NCBI GenBank assembly: GCA_013423325.1
Contig: BLJB01000081.1
Span: 62,311 to 126,310 of the forward strand
Direction of reading: 5' to 3'
DNA length: 64,000 bases
Source of the DNA: Usnea hakonensis
Lineage: Eukaryota; Ascomycota; Lecanoromycetes; Lecanorales; Parmeliaceae
In this document: positions 32,476 through 43,919 of the stretch, piece after piece
Layout: each line of letters opens with the position of its first letter
How positions within the stretch are numbered: the first letter of the stretch is position 1
The notes under the pieces: model-generated
What the model saw: only the letters and a program-made list of their open reading frames with translations
What the model was told of the DNA's origin: nothing
The model's database searches: none
Translations under genes and position numbers: made by a program

Positions 32476-32786
32476 AATGAACGATTCGGCCCCCGAAAGG
32501 GAGACCCTTCCACTGCGGTCACCGCAACAATGATCTGAATAAATAAGGCTTGCATATGGCAAGTGAGTAAGGTGACGGTCACGCGCAGAACGGAAAAGCC
32601 TTTCAAGGCCTGAGGTACGATTCGATCCTCTTCCGGTAGCAGCGTGTCTAGAAGAGCTTGTCATCACTGGCCGTCATCACAGATGCGAGGCGAATAATGG
32701 ATCAGGTTCACTCATCAAGATGACGGCTTTTCCTGTGCCTCATCCCATCAAATTATGACGAATCACCCTCTTATGCCTGTGTTCGC

Positions 32787-33914
32787 TTAGGATTGCTTTC
32801 GTGCAACCACCTTTAATCTCACATAACCAAGCCACATACTTCCATCTTCCTGGTGAGTAAGAACCGTTTGCAGGACACCACACACCTCACGGACCGCAGC
32901 CTCCCTTACAAACTTTGTGGGCAGCGTGTCAAGAAAGCTCGCTCCCATCAATCGGACCCAACCCTCCAAGCCCCCGTCTTTTTCCGTTGTCAATTTCGTA
33001 GGTCTGTAATCCAACTTGATCTTTTCCACTTCAAAGCCCGCTTCCTCCAGCATCTCTTTCATGATCTCCTCCGAAGGAAAGTACCACGGAGAAGCGTCCC
33101 TAGCTTTCTCAAACTTGACACCTTGATGTATTAAAGCGGCTAAAAGTGCCGTATGCACATCTGCAACATTCCCTGCTCCACCCATCTCGAACACAAAGGT
33201 CCCATTCGGCTGCAGCGCTTTGTATGCACCTCGGAAGACAGACATGCGTGTCGAAGGATCCCGAAGGATCCAGTGTAGTGCGGCATTTGAAAAGACTTTG
33301 GTATATTCCGCCTCTTTAACACTTTTATTCGTCTCCAGGTAGCGACAGTCAGCAATGTTCCAAGTGAGGCCGTCTGAGGTGCCGTAGGTATTCTCTGCTG
33401 CCTTGATGAGGTTTGGAGAGGCATCGAAGCCATCAAGACGGGAACAGCTGGAGCTTATCTTGGCCGACAGCAGGCCGTCGCCGCACCCAAGGTCGAGAAT
33501 TATGTCGTTAGGTTGAGGATCGAGCCATTGAACAATCTCTTCTGTGAGAAGAGGCACAAAGGAGGCGGACGAAGAGTAGGCATGAGCGGTCCAGTGGTCT
33601 TGTTGTTGCTCATCTAAGTCAGGCTTTGGTGCTTGAGGTGCTTGAGGTGCTTGAGGTGCTTGAGGTGCTTGAGGTGCTTGGGGTGCTTGAGATTCTTGAG
33701 GTTCTTGAGGTTCTTGAGGTTCTTGGGGTGCTTGAGATTCTTGAGGTGCTTGAGATTCTTGAGATTCTGGAGATCCTGAAGATCCTGAAGATCCTGAAGA
33801 TTCTGAAGGCTCTTGAGTTTCAGGAGGTACAGGAGGTTCTTGAGGTGCTTGAGGTTCTCGGGGTTCTTGATTGTTGGGCTCCTGTGAAGAGGTCTGAATG
33901 TCATGTACCGACAT
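32787..33914 (-). CDS. SAM-dependent methyltransferase with repeat-expanded N-terminus
   Basis: A single-exon protein of 375 residues. About residues 1-95 are low-complexity Pro/Gln/Glu/Ser encoded by a 9 bp minisatellite (separate entry). The enzyme starts near QQDHWTAHAYSSSASFVPLL. Motif I is IILDLGCGDGLLSAKI, motif II-like acidic GFDASPNLI, motif IV ALHWILRDPSTRMSV, and the FEMGGAGNV region follows. This arrangement is that of class I methyltransferases of the trans-aconitate 2-methyltransferase kind; the true acceptor is unknown. Normal relatives begin close to the WTAHAYSSSASF segment, so the N-terminal expansion is lineage-specific, and the ATG at 33914 is the only start available upstream of the repeats. 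Confidence 0.88.
   Translation of the reverse strand: MSVHDIQTSSQEPNNQEPREPQAPQEPPVPPETQEPSESSGSSGSSGSPESQESQAPQESQAPQEPQEPQEPQESQAPQAPQAPQAPQAPQAPQAPKPDLDEQQQDHWTAHAYSSSASFVPLLTEEIVQWLDPQPNDIILDLGCGDGLLSAKISSSCSRLDGFDASPNLIKAAENTYGTSDGLTWNIADCRYLETNKSVKEAEYTKVFSNAALHWILRDPSTRMSVFRGAYKALQPNGTFVFEMGGAGNVADVHTALLAALIHQGVKFEKARDASPWYFPSEEIMKEMLEEAGFEVEKIKLDYRPTKLTTEKDGGLEGWVRLMGASFLDTLPTKFVREAAVREVCGVLQTVLTHQEDGSMWLGYVRLKVVARKQS
33627..33870 (-). repeat. 9 bp coding minisatellite (Pro-Gln repeats)
   Basis: Units of the form GCTTGAGGT / TTCTTGAGG on the plus strand, in blocks of near-perfect copies. The unit length is a multiple of three, so all frames remain open on both strands; the minus-strand reading gives (Gln-Ala/Glu-Pro)n at the start of the methyltransferase. 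Confidence 0.95.
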
Positions 33915-35508
33915 TGCTCAAACGCTGTGTGGATGATAATAAGTGGACGGATCGAAGAAACTATCGGCTGGCGATGGGTTGTCCATGGGAGACATATTGC
34001 TAGGTGGGTCTCGACTCAGGAGCTTAAGCTCGAGCTCAAGCTCAATGCTCTGGCTTAGTCGACTGTACGGAGAAGTAAGGTGAAGAATAGAGCTTTTGCA
34101 TGGTGAATAGTCATCATACTTTAAGGATGATAGGAGCTCCAATGAGAACGCAAGGTCTGAGGTAGGCATGCCTAAATGTGCATGCCAAGAGACGTGCTGA
34201 CTAATGCAGAGCTGTACTTTGAGTTCACGGACCGAGTGCTCGGACGATCGGGACTTCCCAGGTCTGAGACTAGGTACCTTAGGTACCTTAAGCGATGTTA
34301 GCTTCCTCCATTCTAAAGTACCTTCCTCGTCCAACGTTGATTTCCGAAAGTACCTCAGCAGCACTAAGGTACTACTTACATTACTAGGTATGAATAAGAG
34401 CCTCAAATTTCAGAAGCGATGGAACAAGGACATACTCGTATTGCCCTTGGCTTCTCTATCGTCTCGAGAGGAGAGATACTATCTCTTTGTCGCATCAAAC
34501 ATCTGATGTGTCGCATCATCATAATTACCATTCTTGTGATTGGACATTGGAATTTTTACTTTAGACATTCTATCGGATGATGGGGATGGGGATGGAAAGA
34601 TAGAAGCCATAACATAACGGTTATGTAAGGTAAACCGAGTCTAACCATACAGAATCCTGATGCTTATCTTCCAGGCTAGTATCGACTAGTACAGACCCCG
34701 GAAACTTACTTGTTAAATTGGACCCCGTGCGGACATGTCAGATAAGGGGTCCAGCAGGGAAAAAATATCATCAATTTTATCTAATTTCCATCACGCTTAA
34801 CAACCTATCAACGTTCATCTCTTCTACCTCTTGTACATGTCCTCTAAATTGTGCATCAAAATACTGAAAAATACCACTCGGACTAATCATCAATCAATTG
34901 CCCCCCTGCATAATAACATCACCTTTTTCTTTCCTTACTCTGGGCACACGACCCTATACTCTTTACGTCTTACATATCCCACGGCAAATGCAAAGCCCAA
35001 AAATACTCTACATGCTACAACTCCCCTGGCCTTCTCACATACGCATATTCCCCCGGTTTATTTAATACTGCTAAGTCGATTAGAGTACCGTCTGACCGAG
35101 CCTTTAAAAGCCTACCAATTGGCTTGATTTGTTTATCACTCATTGACCCTGGATCTTTTCTCCGACATGATCCCAATACTCAGCAGTATCCGCCCACAAA
35201 CCGGTAGAAGGCACCTACCTTGCTTTTCAAATCCACCTCCAATCCCTTATTCAATGCCACTTTGAGCACCCGTGTGCGCCCTTGGTCGGCAGCTAGATCC
35301 TTCCCATTTCCTGACCTAAAAGACCACGAGCTCTCAAGATCATCTCATTGTATTTTAAACCTTAGCTGCCTCTGCGCAACGCGACAGGAAAGTGGAAGCG
35401 AAAGCATATTGCTTTTTGACACCCTTCAATTTATATCGCCACCTTACCCCTCTATCAATTCAAGAGCGGCATCTGGCGGAGAAGTATACGCTGCTTTCCC
35501 CCATTGAA
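33915..35508. other. Intergenic, 1.6 kb, no gene seen
   Basis: Divergent promoter space of the methyltransferase (minus) and the Zn2Cys6 regulator (plus). A leader-like stretch of C/T-rich, ATG-poor DNA covers 34850-35500; short frames here do not resemble proteins. GGTACCTTAGGTACCTTAAG-type repeats occur at 34270-34290. Confidence 0.5.
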
Positions 35509-37759
35509 ATGGCCGCAGCAGTCGCTTTTCGCCAGCCATATCTCCCGACAGCTTCGACCGCCATGTCAGCCCCTGCCCCTTCGTCTCAGGCCTCAACCGA
35601 AAGTCTGCGCTCAGAGCCGAAGCCGGCTGCCAACATGAAAACCCCTCGAGGTCGGAGAGACCGTCCCTGTGATGCATGTCGCAGGAAGAAGAGCAGATGC
35701 GTCATGGCCGAGGCTCAGACCAACAGCTGCATCGCCTGTAGCGCACATGCAATCCAATGCACTTTTTTAGAGGATCCCCGGCCGCGAAAGAGGAGGCTTG
35801 ACTCAGAGGGCAAAATTGCAGATAGTGGGAAGAGAAGGTCAGCAACTGTCATGCTTGGTGCGCTGTAAGGTTGCAATTGCTGACATCCGGTCCAGGTCCG
35901 TCGCGGACTCACAATCCGAGAGCCATTCTCGTGCTACTACCAAACTCAAGCGGGAGGGGTCGGGAGGATCAGGAGGATCACGCTCGGAAACATCACACAG
36001 CTGGCAATATCAGGGCACACACATGGGTTATACAACGGAGCTAGACCCCATCTTATTCGACGTCTCTCCGGCTGGAGGATCAGGCTATCAAAAACCTGAT
36101 GGTCGCAATGCATTTCTGATACATCAGTCTGACATACCTAGGTATGCAGAGCCCCAGATCAACTTGATTCAGGCCATCGATAAGCTCATTGGGTCCCATG
36201 GCCCTTCTCTCGTACAACATTTTCGTACGATCAATCGCAATCTACCAATTATAGAGGATGCTTTTTTCGAAAAATACAACAGCCGCCGGAAGCCCAGCTT
36301 GGACCCTGCTCTGCTTTGTGCTGTCTACCTTGTTTCCGCGTCATCGGCCGCTCATAATCTGGGAAGTGCCATATGGCAACAGACCGATATCACTCAGCTG
36401 GAGGAGCTATCATTCCAATTGTTGGAAAGTGCAATCTCGAACCCTACATTACCAACCCTCCAAGCTGGATTACTCTTGATGCAGAGGTCCAATGTCGATT
36501 CAAAGTTCCTAAACACACAATTGATCGGCGCTGCCTTTGAACTTGGCCTCCATCTTGACTGCTCCAATTGGACCATACCCCCTTTGGAGCGTGGGTTGCG
36601 GAAACGGTTGGCATGGGCGCTGTACATGGAGGACCAGTGGTGCTCGCTAACACACGGGCGGCCATCACTAATATCAAAAGAGCACTGGGCGGTGCAAAAC
36701 CTTTCTGAAGATGATTTTGAGGAAACGAATCCTTCTGCGGGAGAGGAGATCCTAGAAGAGTCTAGGTTAGGGCAAGAATGCTTTGCTCAGATGGTCATCC
36801 TGACCGGAATATTATCCAGCATTCTGAGTACACTCTACACTCAGAAGGCCATGCAAGAATTCGATGCTGCTGGGGGAAACGCGACAAGGCTCATCCTTGA
36901 GCGGGCAAAGCCGATTCAGGTCTCACTAAAAGAATGGTTCACACACTTGCCAAAAGAACTGAAAATGGAAAACGGGCAGGCGCCTGCAACCATTGGTAGG
37001 TTGTCTCAAGCTCCCAGACTTGTGTCAGATCTGACTATACTAGGACATCTTCATTTGGCCTACTTTGCCACAGAAATAACCCTTCATCGGTGCATCATCC
37101 GCTCGCTCAACGCCACGCCAACAGATATCTACCTGACTCACGTCTGCCGCTCAGCCGCCAAAGCCCGCTTGATATCTGCCATGGACTTTGTCAATCGCCT
37201 ACGACCTAGTCACCTGACGTCTTTCTGGTACTTTCCCTCCCGGGTCAACTTCGCCCTGATCGCAACTTTCGGCAGTCTCCTTCTCGCAACAGCACCCTGC
37301 CAAGAAGAGGCCGATTTTTACAGTGCCAGATTAGCCGAGTACAAATGGACACTATCAGTCAGCGCGCAAAGCGCGGGCTTCTTGTATTTCGCGATCGAAT
37401 CTTTGGAATCTTCGACAGGTCTACTGAAAAACATGCCATCGAAACCCAAGATTGAGGACCTGGACGTGCGTCAGGTGCCTCCACCGCCTTTACTTCCCCT
37501 TACGAGATTGATACCGCCGCAAGAAGAGGATGACGATTTCATGGAAGATGTATCCGAGGCGCAATCCGTGCCCATGCCACCTCCAGGAACCAGATCCTCG
37601 AATTCTGAAATGATGTCTCCTTCCAACTCGGCTTGGAGTGCTCCAGCAACGTACGGACCGTATATTGGGCCCTTTGCTGATCTGGGAGCTCGAAATTGGT
37701 TCGAGCATGCTCATCACGGGTCGCCGGAAACTGAGAGAATGCAATTGTTTGTCAATTAG
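35509..37759 (+). CDS. Zn(II)2Cys6 transcription factor, DAL81/TamA-like
   Basis: Two exons: 35509-35837 and 35896-37759, giving 730 residues; the 58 bp intron splits an Arg codon (AG|G). The zinc cluster is CDACRRKKSRC then CIACSAHAIQC: Cys54, 57, 64, 74, 77 and 84, i.e. C-x2-C-x6-C-x9-C-x2-C-x6-C, followed by the basic linker PRPRKRR. The middle holds the fungal transcription-factor domain (AAFELGLHLDCSNWTIPPLE, RKRLAWALYMEDQWCSLTHG). The linker TTELDPILF and the zinc-cluster flanks resemble DAL81/TamA, a co-activator of nitrogen-source and GABA genes that can act without its own zinc cluster; this assignment is from memory of the family and moderate. C-terminus is Pro/Ser/acidic. A decayed GABA-type permease lies in the same window but too far off to infer a link. 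Confidence 0.88.
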
Positions 37760-38442
37760 ATTGATATCAGAGGTAGCGATTTTGTGTGAGATGTAAAGAA
37801 ACATCAAAGATTGAATGAAATCTGTAAAAGCCAAGTAGGTGCTCAAGAGTACCATTTCCTCGCGGCTCCAAGGTCGGGCCTCGGACTTCCGCCGGTTGAG
37901 TACTTTCGCCTTGGTGTTCCCATGTACAACATAGAAGCCATAACGAGCGTAGTTTGCAAACGGCTATTCTCCTCTCCACCCTACGTCATCATCGATCCAT
38001 TTAATTGCTGCAGTTAGTGCCCAGCCGCTACGGCGAGCTGTCCCCCGCCGCCACGTTTCGCAACTTCAGATTTCAGATACATCTTCCAATGCCGTTGGGT
38101 TATGCGCGTCTCACGGAGCTACGGTTCATATGTTTCTGCTGGTCGGGGTTTTGAAGCTAAACGCCATGAGCTCTGTGAGATGTAGAGCGTAATGGAAATG
38201 GCCATCTTGAATTTGTAGCGCTGACTCTGAGTCCCTGTTTGCTCACACTTGCTGGCTTTCTGCTGATCCTCGACTTTGCCTGCGGTTCTCTTGGGTACAA
38301 TAGTCATTGCGTCTTGGTATGCCTGCTCTGTTGAGCTTGACGAGCTTTCGAGATTAATGTTGACCATTCCTGCCGACTGTCCAATTAGCCGGTCGAAATT
38401 CACCAACACCTACACCTTTACGGCATTACTGTGTCATCAAAG
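37760..38442. other. Intergenic, no gene seen
   Basis: Terminator side of the Zn2Cys6 gene and promoter side of the HET gene, both on the plus strand. No recognisable coding sequence. Confidence 0.5.
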
Positions 38443-41064
38443 ATGGACCATCTTCCCTATCCAGGTTCTGCTACTGGTATGAAAAATATAATAGTACCAT
38501 ATGTCTGTCAGGAAGACTATGATGGTGAAGAGTTTTTGACTTACCCTAGTAGAAGATGGAACCTGCCAAACCTTCACGTCGATGGCTCTTTTTCGAACAG
38601 ATTGTTGTACTCTCACCAAACGCAACTGGCATCGCTTTCGACGCATGATATCAGACCCTTCTATCAAACCTGGCTTTTTTTCGGATTGATCCATGAGATT
38701 TTGGGTAGCCTCTGTGTACCCGAAGATTTGATCTACACGTGCGAAGACCATTGTGGCTACACCAAGGCAGTAACTACGTCAAAGGTCATCCCTGCTCTTG
38801 AGGAGTGGGTTGCTCGTGTACAAATGGGCAAAGTAAAGCCGTCGGTTACATACGCGCACATTGCCCAATGTTTATGCCTGACTCACGCCGCGCTATCTAT
38901 TCCAGCTGTCCGCTCCCATTTCGATCCAACCCTCCAGCTCTCCCTTGCCTCGTTAGGCCAGACCTTTACGTATGCTGCGAATGCAGCGTTCGGCATCACA
39001 AACATAAACAAGGACAACAAATGTCCCTCGACGTGGTGCATGCTGATCGACGACGGTTACTGGAAGGAGCGCTTGCTGGCACAAGGATGGTGCATGACCG
39101 AGGTCAAGCTCATGTTGGATAACGCAATGTCCTTGCAAACACTACACTTTATCGCCAACCTTGACAAGACAGATGCTGGACAAAATCACCAAGCCTGTGA
39201 CTCGCAGCAATGTATGATTTATCAAAACAATCTGGGCACATATCGAACACAACACGTCAACAAGGATTGTGATTGCCCGGAGTTGTTCATTGACCAAGAA
39301 GCGTTGTGCGCTATTTTAAGAACTAAAGCTCTCCCCTTGATACGGGTGAGGCCAAGTCAAACTTTGGAAGAGCTTTCTGTTGACGTTGTCGCGTCACAAC
39401 CAACGTCTCGCTATGTGGCACTTTCCCATGTTTGGGCCGATGGTCTTGGAAACCCTTATGCCAATGCCTTGCCTCGCTGCCAGCTGTTGAACATCGGAAA
39501 GCTTATTCAGGGGTTGGATATGGACTTCCGTGCTCAAGATGTCCAAGACGACCGTGTCAAAGAACGAGATTCGAATAAGGGAAAGGAAGAACTTCTCTTG
39601 TGGTGCGATACGCTCTGCTGCCCCATTCAGCCAAAAGTGGCCAAAGACCGGGCCTTAGGGTACATGCACCGGACATATCAAGACGCAACGTACGTTCTGG
39701 TTTTGGATGCATCTTTAAGACATTGCGATATCAATGAATGGGGTATCGATGAGGTGAGCATGCGGATACTAACTTCTCCATGGATGCGCCGACTCTGGAC
39801 ATTGCAAGAAGGGGCTTTGCCTTCTGTGGCCAACAAGCTATGGTTTCAACTGGCGCACAAAGCACTGAACATTCGCCAACTTAGGATCAACGCAAACAAG
39901 AAATTCTTCTCGACCATTAACCGCAAGGGTCTTGCCGGCGATATAATCAACCGACTGAGTAGCTTCGCGACAGTGTTTATGAAAAACGGTACCATGCGCG
40001 CTGAAGCCGATCTCGAGAACGTGATAAACGCTCTCCGCTACCGATCAGTCAGCATTCCCTCCGACGAGCCTCTGCTCATCGGAAACTTACTCGGCGTTGA
40101 CATAGCTCAGATCCTCAACGGTGATGATGGTACCGCAGGGTTGCGCATGAACAGGCTGTGGCGAGTAATGGCATCAGCATCGCTTGAGATACCGAGCAGC
40201 CTCTTATTCCGCGTGGGACCAAGACTGGCAGAGCCCGGACTCAAATGGGCTCCTGCCACCTTCCTTATCGACTACGACGCCAACATAGGGATACAATCGA
40301 GCCAGCACGAGGATGAAGGTATTTTGACCGCCTCAGACGGCCTCCTCGTCCGGCTTCACGGCTTCCGCTTATCAGTAGCTCCACCTGCGAAGGGCCTACC
40401 CTCTCGTGCCAAGAATAACTCGCAGCTGGAGAAACCGAACAGGATATTGATGAAGGACTCCGGCGGGACGTGGTATCTGATGCGTCGCATTCTTCCCGTC
40501 GAGCAAGACAGCTTCCTGACCGATAAGACTTTAGCGGCACTAGTCCTGGATAGCGAGAATCTATGGGTCATATATCCAGGTCCGGAGTTTCCACGGCAAC
40601 ACGACAGCAAAATGTCCACGTCTGTCGGCCTCATTGTCCAAGTCAAGCCGAACGAAGGCGCGGAAGAGGAAGAAGGGGAAGAAGAGGCAATCAAGAAAAC
40701 AAACGCAAGACTTCACATCTACATGTCTCCCCTGCAAGCGTCAGCTCAAGCCTGGTTCGCAGCAGCTACCACCCTCTCCGCTCACCTCGCCTCCAATTCT
40801 CCGACTTTGCAAAAATTGAGAGCTGAAGCGGAAAATCTCGAAGAGGCCCTTTCATCATCCTCGCGCACGAAGTCAGCGCTTGAGGACTTTGCATCGGAGA
40901 TCCATCAAATGGCTGCGAACAAGGAGGCCAAAGAGACCATTGAGGCTGCGGGATACACGTTCACTGTTTCGGAGATGGAGGAGCTTATAACGATGATTAT
41001 TTGGGGTCAGTATGTGTGTATGGGGGAGAGGACGCCGAGGAGTCAACGCTGGTGTGTCGATTGA
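38443..41064 (+). CDS. HET-domain (heterokaryon incompatibility) protein
   Basis: A single-exon gene of 873 residues starting MDHLPYPGSATGM, the first ATG in frame. The HET domain begins at about residue 322 with RYVALSHVWADGLG, the defining 'YxALSYxW' motif, includes ELLLWCDTLCCP and ALGYMHRTYQDATYVLVLD (the 'IDaLCINQ...M..IY..A..vlvwLD' region), and ends with SPWMRRLWTLQEGAL at about 446-460. No NACHT, ankyrin or WD partner follows; about 400 residues of unknown fold come after, ending in a helical, acidic coiled-coil-like segment (LRAEAENLEEALSSSSRTK). HET proteins trigger cell death on fusion of unlike hyphae in some cases; most are uncharacterised. The 'LCINQ' core is changed to LCCPIQ. 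Confidence 0.9.
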   Translation: MDHLPYPGSATGMKNIIVPYVCQEDYDGEEFLTYPSRRWNLPNLHVDGSFSNRLLYSHQTQLASLSTHDIRPFYQTWLFFGLIHEILGSLCVPEDLIYTCEDHCGYTKAVTTSKVIPALEEWVARVQMGKVKPSVTYAHIAQCLCLTHAALSIPAVRSHFDPTLQLSLASLGQTFTYAANAAFGITNINKDNKCPSTWCMLIDDGYWKERLLAQGWCMTEVKLMLDNAMSLQTLHFIANLDKTDAGQNHQACDSQQCMIYQNNLGTYRTQHVNKDCDCPELFIDQEALCAILRTKALPLIRVRPSQTLEELSVDVVASQPTSRYVALSHVWADGLGNPYANALPRCQLLNIGKLIQGLDMDFRAQDVQDDRVKERDSNKGKEELLLWCDTLCCPIQPKVAKDRALGYMHRTYQDATYVLVLDASLRHCDINEWGIDEVSMRILTSPWMRRLWTLQEGALPSVANKLWFQLAHKALNIRQLRINANKKFFSTINRKGLAGDIINRLSSFATVFMKNGTMRAEADLENVINALRYRSVSIPSDEPLLIGNLLGVDIAQILNGDDGTAGLRMNRLWRVMASASLEIPSSLLFRVGPRLAEPGLKWAPATFLIDYDANIGIQSSQHEDEGILTASDGLLVRLHGFRLSVAPPAKGLPSRAKNNSQLEKPNRILMKDSGGTWYLMRRILPVEQDSFLTDKTLAALVLDSENLWVIYPGPEFPRQHDSKMSTSVGLIVQVKPNEGAEEEEGEEEAIKKTNARLHIYMSPLQASAQAWFAAATTLSAHLASNSPTLQKLRAEAENLEEALSSSSRTKSALEDFASEIHQMAANKEAKETIEAAGYTFTVSEMEELITMIIWGQYVCMGERTPRSQRWCVD

Positions 41065-42406
41065 GGATACTACATCACGACGGGAATACATAAATTGGTA
41101 AATTGAACTCATTGATTCGCGCCTCGTCCACTTGTTCGAGGATATGAACCTAAAAAGTCACCATCGCGCCGCTATAGAATCCCGGAGAACGACGCTCAAG
41201 TCTGAGACCTAAATACAATTTGACAAACGAGGCTCCTATAACGGAGAACACAATCCATACTTCGACATGCGAGACTACTTTTGCAAAATCCGCTCAGTCT
41301 TCTAGCCTATGTGCCACAAAAGGTCTAGCTCTATTATATTTTTCGCTATCTCTTCGACAATCTTACCAGCCAAGGCCATCCCATGGAGATGGTAGAAGAC
41401 GACATTCGAAAGTGAAAGCAGACTACCTTTTCAACACTCTAGCGCAGCAAATTTCTTGAATGCATACCTCCCTGCGCACAGGCGCGGGGAGCAGAGCAGC
41501 ATGATTGGACAGTGTCAGAAAGATGATCGGGTGGCAGATGGTCTCTAGTATAAACAGAGAGTCTGCAATGGTACTGGCCTCGACCCGGAAATACATTCTC
41601 GTGGGGCACGTGCGAGAGCAACGTTGAAGTGTCGACCCCTTTTCACGACTTTCTTCTGCGTCCTGGGTCTGATAAGCTTGCGAAGGAAGCAGCTACCATC
41701 CCGCCCTCTTAATCGTCCCCCCCACTAAGCTCGCCAGCTCGCGTAACTCGTACCCTGAACCTTCAGCCTTTCCGGTGGCCTCTCCTTACTTTTTCCCCTG
41801 CATGGCGCAATGGCACTTTTAGGGTTGAGCCAATCTTCGACCAAGCCAAGCACGGTTAGAGGAGAATCCTTTAGCGAGTGGTGGCGATATGACCCCTCGG
41901 ACGTCCACCATTTCTGCTCCTTACATGTTATCTTTACGTCTTGCTACGAGCATATCGACTCATGAATGACTCGCTACTCTGTCGGAACGTCAGTCTCTTC
42001 ATACTCTCCAACAGCAATCATATCTGGCAAAGGAGTAAAAGATTGGCGACCCCGAAAGAAGCTAATGCAAGGGTTCGGGTGGTTTGCATGCCAAGTGCCA
42101 AATACGGACATGCTCATCTCTTTTTTATGCCCCAAATTCCCCAACATTCAACGGCTCTCGTAAGTATAGCGCATCGTCATCTTGGCTGGTGCTCTTAATC
42201 TTCCGCTCCTCTCGTCTCGATATATATACAATTATCAACCCTCACTCAAAACAATGAGACACCATCCATCTCCTCATTCCTCTGCGCGCCCCGTGCTGCT
42301 GCTGCTCCCCCATCCTTTCCGCCCTAGGAACAAAGGAGAAGAAATGAAGGAACACCACCCACTCATTCACCCATACACACATACAACACACATCCACACT
42401 CTCTAA
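41065..42406. other. Intergenic, 1.3 kb, no gene seen
   Basis: Contains the likely promoter of the GH17-like gene: a TATATATA stretch at 42220-42230 and a C/A-rich leader (42330-42405) before the start codon at 42407. Confidence 0.5.
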
Positions 42407-43597
42407 ATGCTCAACCCAATCCACATAATGAGAGGCATCATATATCTCGGCGCCGCAATCGCCCTGCTCAGATCCGTCGCCGCATTCCTCCCCACCACCA
42501 ACAACAACAACGACAACGATCACCCCGCCATCCCCAACGCTCTCCACCTCCAACCCGGCACCCCCCAACCCGAAAGCGAAGCCTTCCACAACCCCTCACC
42601 ACCCACAGACGCCATCCCCCCCGAGAGATTCAACGCCCAACCCCACTCCCCAGTCTCCCCCTGGGCCATAACCTACACCCCCTACACCACCACCCAAACC
42701 TGCCTCCCCCCCCCCACCATCCTCCACGACATAACCACCATCGCCCACGCCAACATCTCCACAATCCGCCTCTACTCCCTCGACTGCGCCATCCTCCCCC
42801 TCATAACCCCGCTCCTGCACTCCCACTCCCTCACCCTAATCCTCGGGATCCCCCTCGACGACGGCCCCTCCAGCGCTCTTGCCCAGATCGACGAGCTCAT
42901 AACCTGGGCAACAACCAGCCCCTCACTCACCGAACCGCCGTCGTCGTCGTCATCGAAACCATCATCTCTCCCCCAAAAAACCAACAACTGGCCCCTCCTC
43001 CACCTCCTCCTCCTCGGCAACGAACCCCTCTTCAACACGCACCTCCCCCCCACCCACCTCCCCACCCTCCTCACCCACACCCGCACCCTCCTCCGCACCG
43101 CCGGCTGCCCCGGCCCCATCAGCGTGACCGAACCCCTCCCCCTCCTCACAGCTCACGCCGCTTTACTATGTCCATTCATCGACCTCCCCGCCTCCAGCAT
43201 CCACCCTTTCTTCCACCCCCAAAGAAGCGCCCTCGACGCAGGCGCCTACGTCGCCGCGCAATTAGAGATTTTGGAGGGGGTTTGCGAGGGGCATGTGCCC
43301 GCGGCATCATCGGCAGAGATGATGGGGATGGGGATGGGGATGGGGATGGGGATGGGAGCAGTAGGGAAGTGGTCCGCGATTAACACGGAGACGGGATGGC
43401 CGAGCCGGGGACGGGCGAATGGGAGGGCGGTGCCGGGGGCGGTGGAGCAGAGGGTTGCGGTGGGGGGGATTGTGCGGGGGAAGGGGGGGGGAAGGAGTGT
43501 GGTGTTGGGGTGGAGGGATGAGGGGTGGAGGGCTGGGGGGGAGTGGGGGGTTGAGGGGGCGTGGGGGGTTGGGGGGTGGGTTGGTGGAACAGGATGA
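42407..43597 (+). CDS. GH17-family glucan beta-1,3-glucosidase-like secreted protein
   Basis: A single-exon protein of 396 residues. Translation may begin at 42407 or at the second Met (42428, MRGIIYLGAAIALLRSVAA), which is a good signal peptide. The GH17 fold is visible: AITYTPYTTTQTC and IAHANISTIRLYSLDCAIL in the first half, the acid/base glutamate in LLLLGNEPLFN, and the nucleophile in AINTETGWPSRG, with the typical C-terminal WRDEGWRAGGEWGVEGAWG. A Ser/Pro/Thr-rich segment and an Asn/Asp-rich stretch follow the signal. A (Met-Gly)n run lies between the two catalytic residues (separate entry). GH17 proteins cleave or rearrange beta-1,3-glucan in the wall. Third-position C in the first half switches to G in the last third. 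Confidence 0.85.
   Translation: MLNPIHIMRGIIYLGAAIALLRSVAAFLPTTNNNNDNDHPAIPNALHLQPGTPQPESEAFHNPSPPTDAIPPERFNAQPHSPVSPWAITYTPYTTTQTCLPPPTILHDITTIAHANISTIRLYSLDCAILPLITPLLHSHSLTLILGIPLDDGPSSALAQIDELITWATTSPSLTEPPSSSSSKPSSLPQKTNNWPLLHLLLLGNEPLFNTHLPPTHLPTLLTHTRTLLRTAGCPGPISVTEPLPLLTAHAALLCPFIDLPASSIHPFFHPQRSALDAGAYVAAQLEILEGVCEGHVPAASSAEMMGMGMGMGMGMGAVGKWSAINTETGWPSRGRANGRAVPGAVEQRVAVGGIVRGKGGGRSVVLGWRDEGWRAGGEWGVEGAWGVGGWVGGTG
43318..43356 (+). repeat. (GGGGAT)n coding repeat
   Basis: Six copies of the hexamer GGGGAT encode MMGMGMGMGMGMG inside the GH17-like enzyme, in the surface region before the nucleophile motif. Confidence 0.9.
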
Positions 43598-43919
43598 GAT
43601 GAGGGAGTGTGAGTGATTGATTAGAGGGAGGGAATGTGAATGATATGTTTGGGGGAAAAAAAGAGGGGGGGGGACGTCCTTGGTTCGTGGATCTTGTGCA
43701 TGCATGGTAGGTAACACTCTCTCGATGATTGAAGATGCTTAGAGAAGGAGAGAGGGGAGGGGGAGAAATGGGAGAAAGAAGAACAAGAGAAAAAAAAAAA
43801 TAGCGCGTGCTCAGCAGTGGGAAACGAGAGTATTGGGACTAAAATGATGTATTCACCTCTCAAGCCCATTGATCTTTACCACAAAGTACCATATGCCCTC
43901 ACTTCTCCATCAACCTCAA
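43598..43919. other. Intergenic, convergent 3' ends
   Basis: 322 bp between the convergent stops of the GH17-like and glycine-rich genes. Contains A- and G-rich runs; no gene seen. Confidence 0.5.

Noticed and set aside
32610..32640. TTCGATCCTC word resembling a tRNA B-box
   Set aside because: No matching A-box or cloverleaf stems nearby.
42182..42406. Frame before the GH17-like gene
   Set aside because: C/A-rich leader; no protein features.
43307..43717. Pro-rich minus-strand frame over the GH17 3' end
   Set aside because: Antisense of G-rich coding DNA in the GH17-like gene.
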